NCBI GenBank assembly: GCA_027296525.1
Contig: JAPUJA010000316.1
Span: 1 to 8,183 of the forward strand
Length of the DNA stretch: 8,183 nucleotides
From: Pseudomonadota bacterium
GTDB lineage: Bacteria > Pseudomonadota > Alphaproteobacteria > UBA828 > JAPUJA01
Direction: 5' to 3'
Below are positions 7,215 to 8,183 of this stretch, in pieces (the first letter of the stretch is position 1; each line of letters starts with the position of its first letter). Under the pieces are notes generated by a model. That model was given only the letters and a program-made list of their open reading frames with translations. It was not told the DNA's origin and searched no databases. Both the position numbers and the translations under genes were made by a program.

Positions 7215-7777
7215 CAGGACTTCTCCTTCGTATCCTTCTTGGTCTTCTTGGCGGGCGACTTCTTGGCGGGCGCTTTCTTGCCCGCGGCCGCCTTCACCGC
7301 CGCCTTCTTGGTCACCGCCTTCTTGGTCGTTGCCTTCTTCGGCCCTTCGGGCTTCTTGGCCTTGACGGCCGGCTTCTTCGCCCCAGGCTTCTTCGCCCCC
7401 TTGGCCGCGGCCTTCTTCGCCGCCGGCTCCTTCGCCCTCACCGGCCTCGGCGAGGGCGTCTCGCCCGGTGCCAGAACCTCGTCGATGCGCACGACCGTCA
7501 GGTCCTGGCGGTGGCCCCTCTTGCGCCGGTGGTTCTTGCGCCGTTTCTTCTTGAAGATGATGATCTTGGGGCCGCGCGCCTGTTCGAGCACGGTGGCGGC
7601 GACCCGCGCGCCCTCGACCAGGGGGGCCCCCACCGTGGTCGTCTTTTCCTTCGCGAAGGCGAGGATCTCGGTGAACTCGATCTCCTGGCCGGCGTGCGCG
7701 GCGATCTTCTCGACCGCGATCACGTCGTCGGGCACGACCCGGTATTGCTTTCCACCGGTTCGAATCACTGCGAACAT
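7214..7777 (-). CDS. rplU: 50S ribosomal protein L21 (bL21) with long Lys/Ala-rich C-terminal tail
   Basis: Large-subunit protein that binds 23S rRNA. Residues 1-103 are a complete L21: MFAVIRTGGKQYRVVPDDVI at the start, VGAPLVEGARVAATVLEQ in the middle, and the basic core IFKKKRRKNHRRKRGHRQ followed by LTVVRIDEVLA. Standard L21 stops about here, but this protein continues for ~84 more residues (104-187) made of KKP, AKK and TKK units, with about 28 Lys and 20 Ala by hand count and almost no hydrophobic residues. The tail is probably disordered and strongly positive, resembling histone-H1-like tails. The ATG at 7777 is chosen over an in-frame GTG at 7810 because it gives the canonical MFAVI start and has GAGGAA nine bases upstream (7792-7787). 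First gene of the run, behind the promoter at 7841-7868. Confidence 0.97.
   Translation of the reverse strand: MFAVIRTGGKQYRVVPDDVIAVEKIAAHAGQEIEFTEILAFAKEKTTTVGAPLVEGARVAATVLEQARGPKIIIFKKKRRKNHRRKRGHRQDLTVVRIDEVLAPGETPSPRPVRAKEPAAKKAAAKGAKKPGAKKPAVKAKKPEGPKKATTKKAVTKKAAVKAAAGKKAPAKKSPAKKTKKDTKEKS
7217..7468 (-). repeat. Low-complexity DNA coding for the L21 tail
   Basis: On the plus strand this stretch repeats CTTCTTG, TTCTTCG and CTTGGC-type units at irregular 9-18 base spacing, the complement of AAG-AAG codons separated by Ala, Pro and Gly codons. The repeats are degenerate rather than exact tandem copies. Such tracts can expand or contract, so tail length may vary between relatives. The frame stays open to the rplU stop, so the region is coding. 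Confidence 0.6.
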
Positions 7778-7840
7778 AGTCGGCTGTTCCTCGAGGATTT
7801 GGGCGCCCACAAAAGGCTCCGGGGCCCTGGAGACGGGCGC

Positions 7841-7868
7841 ACTATAGTCACACTTTGTTCCCTGTCAA
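7841..7868 (-). promoter_or_regulatory. Sigma70-type promoter of rplU-rpmA
   Basis: On the minus strand, TTGACA (7868-7863) and TATAGT (7846-7841) are separated by 16 bases. This is a full -35 match and a five-of-six -10 match. The predicted transcript start is near 7834, giving a leader of about 57 bases before the rplU ATG. It is the best promoter seen in the window and may drive the whole left-facing run. Confidence 0.8.
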
Positions 7869-7917
7869 TCGCTGGCCCAAGGGCTCGCGCGTTGAGTCGA
7901 GCGGGCCGGTCGCTTGC

Positions 7918-7947
7918 TTGCGGGCCCGCGCCGCCATGCCTTAAGAT
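7918..7947 (+). promoter_or_regulatory. Possible promoter of the tRNA-Ser gene
   Basis: TTGCGG (7918-7923) and TAAGAT (7942-7947) with an 18-base spacer, placing a start near 7954 and a leader of about 18 bases before the tRNA 5' end. Both boxes match consensus at only four positions, so the call rests mainly on position. Confidence 0.35.
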
Positions 7948-7965
7948 CGCCCCGCCTTGGCGATC
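7945..7965. repeat. Perfect inverted repeat just upstream of the tRNA
   Basis: GATCGCC (7945-7951), loop CCGCCTT, GGCGATC (7959-7965). It overlaps the presumed tRNA -10 box and start site and ends six bases before the tRNA. It could be an operator, a processing hairpin in the pre-tRNA leader, or chance. There is no T-run on either strand, so it is not a typical terminator. Confidence 0.5.
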
Positions 7966-7971
7966 GAGCCT

Positions 7972-8011
7972 GGAGGGGTGCCGGAGTGGTCGAACGGGGC
8001 GGTCTCGAAAA
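7972..8011 (+). tRNA. 5' half of tRNA-Ser(CGA), interrupted after the anticodon loop
   Basis: The sequence folds exactly as the first half of a serine tRNA. Acceptor 5' strand GGAGGGG is 7972-7978, linker TG 7979-7980, D stem CCG (7981-7983) with CGG (7995-7997) around an 11-base D loop containing the conserved GG, then G, anticodon 5' stem GCGGT (7999-8003) and loop CTCGAAA (8004-8010) with anticodon CGA (8006-8008). The matching 3' stem should read ACCGC from 8011, but the sequence is ATCTA. No variable arm, T arm (GGTTCGAATCC type) or acceptor 3' strand (CCCCTCC) is found in the remaining 172 bases. As present it cannot make a tRNA. Disruption by insertion, an attachment site used within the anticodon loop, or a misassembly are the possible causes. 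It is divergent from rplU. Confidence 0.8.
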
Positions 8012-8183
8012 TCTACGCCGGGCATGTCGATGCGTTTTGGCCCGTCCATGACCATGCGGAAATCACTGAATTTCGGGCATGAGCTGACGTTCCCGTCCGC
8101 CACTGTCCGCGTTCGTTGCGATCCGTTCGTGACCTTTACGTGACCACCCCCCTTTGGGTGCCGGGGGCCTCGCGAACTCGCCT
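8012..8183. mobile_element. Unidentified segment abutting the broken tRNA, possible end of an inserted element
   Basis: Composition shifts here: more A+T is visible than in the genes to the left. The segment has an imperfect direct repeat, CGGGCATG...CGTT...CCCGTCC, at 8019-8047 and 8074-8098, and CGTGACC twice with an 11-base period (8128-8134, 8139-8145). Clusters of short terminal repeats are known from IS21-type ends and from the arm sites of integrases. On the minus strand an open frame from the right edge stops at 8136 (15 codons, ending GTQRGVVT), which could be the C-terminus of an element gene outside the window. On the plus strand a 39-codon frame (8024-8143) has no ribosome binding site. 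I do not recognise a protein or a named element; the call rests on the interrupted tRNA and the repeats. A chimeric assembly end is an alternative. Confidence 0.3.

Larger units (their letters stand above)
7869..7971. other. Divergent intergenic region between rplU and the tRNA remnant
   Basis: No coding sequence is credible here. The stretch holds a 7-bp inverted repeat GCGGGCC (7901-7907) / GGCCCGC (7923-7929), a weak rightward promoter (7918-7947) and a second perfect 7-bp inverted repeat (7945-7965). It lies between two divergent transcription units, so both sets of control sites must fit within about 130 bases. Confidence 0.5.

Noticed and set aside
7801..7840. GCGCCC/GGGCGC stem in the rplU leader as a possible L21 autoregulatory structure
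   Set aside because: The upstream arm (7835-7840) lies between the -10 box and the predicted transcript start, so it would not be in the mRNA.
6132..7847. 571-codon plus-strand frame with an apparent run of Phe/Leu/Ala membrane-like segments
   Set aside because: The hydrophobic stretch is the reverse complement of the Lys/Ala codons of the L21 tail, and the rest mirrors obgE and rpmA. It is not a membrane protein.
7765..8103. 112-codon minus-strand frame starting in the right-edge segment
   Set aside because: Most of it runs antisense through the tRNA half and the rplU promoter and overlaps the rplU start. At most its first ~30 codons could belong to an element.
8004..8183. Group I intron in the tRNA anticodon loop
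   Set aside because: Bacterial group I introns do sit in anticodon loops, but no U immediately precedes the divergence point, no P7-like core motif is visible, and no 3' exon appears in the 172 bases available. It remains possible only if the intron is longer than the window.
1..8183. CRISPR array, toxin-antitoxin pair, riboswitch or defence genes
   Set aside because: No regularly spaced exact repeats, no small paired genes and no recognisable riboswitch were seen; apart from the right edge the window is packed with housekeeping genes.

Overview
The window looks like chromosomal DNA from a high-GC alphaproteobacterium (about two thirds G+C by eye; not computed). Two things point there: the gene order rplU-rpmA-obgE-proB-proA-nadD-rsfS-rlmH-gpmI-envC, which is a familiar alphaproteobacterial arrangement, and the style of the proteins (short Gram-negative L27, Obg without the OCT domain, ProB with a PUA domain). 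The species cannot be named from the sequence.

Layout. All ten protein genes lie on the minus strand, so transcription runs from the right of the window to the left. At 7841-7868 a near-consensus sigma70 promoter (TTGACA, 16 bp, TATAGT) faces left and drives rplU (L21, with a long Lys/Ala-rich tail) and rpmA (L27), whose stop and start overlap by one base. A 96-bp gap with a hairpin separates rpmA from obgE. The next block, obgE-proB-proA-nadD-rsfS, is very tightly packed: each of its four junctions contains a four-base NTGA overlap between the stop of one gene and a possible start of the next. nadD has no ATG, GTG or TTG at a sensible position and appears to start with CTG. rlmH (46-nt gap), gpmI (55-nt gap) and the first 91 codons of an EnvC-like murein hydrolase activator, cut by the left edge, complete the run.

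Functions. L21, L27, ObgE, RsfS and RlmH all belong to or act on the 50S ribosomal subunit. ProB and ProA are the first two enzymes of proline synthesis, NadD makes the dinucleotide of NAD, and GpmI is a glycolytic mutase. The window is therefore mostly housekeeping, organised around ribosome assembly, translation control and central metabolism.

The unusual part is the right edge. Divergent from rplU, on the plus strand, is a clean 5' half of tRNA-Ser with anticodon CGA (7972-8011). It has a perfect acceptor 5' strand, D arm, anticodon 5' stem and loop, but the match to a tRNA stops one base after the anticodon loop. The last ~170 bases (8012-8183) contain no tRNA 3' half. They seem less GC-rich than the rest and carry short direct repeats. 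The simplest readings are an inserted element (genomic island or insertion sequence end) that split the tRNA, or a misjoined assembly end. No defence, secretion or other accessory system is visible inside the window itself.
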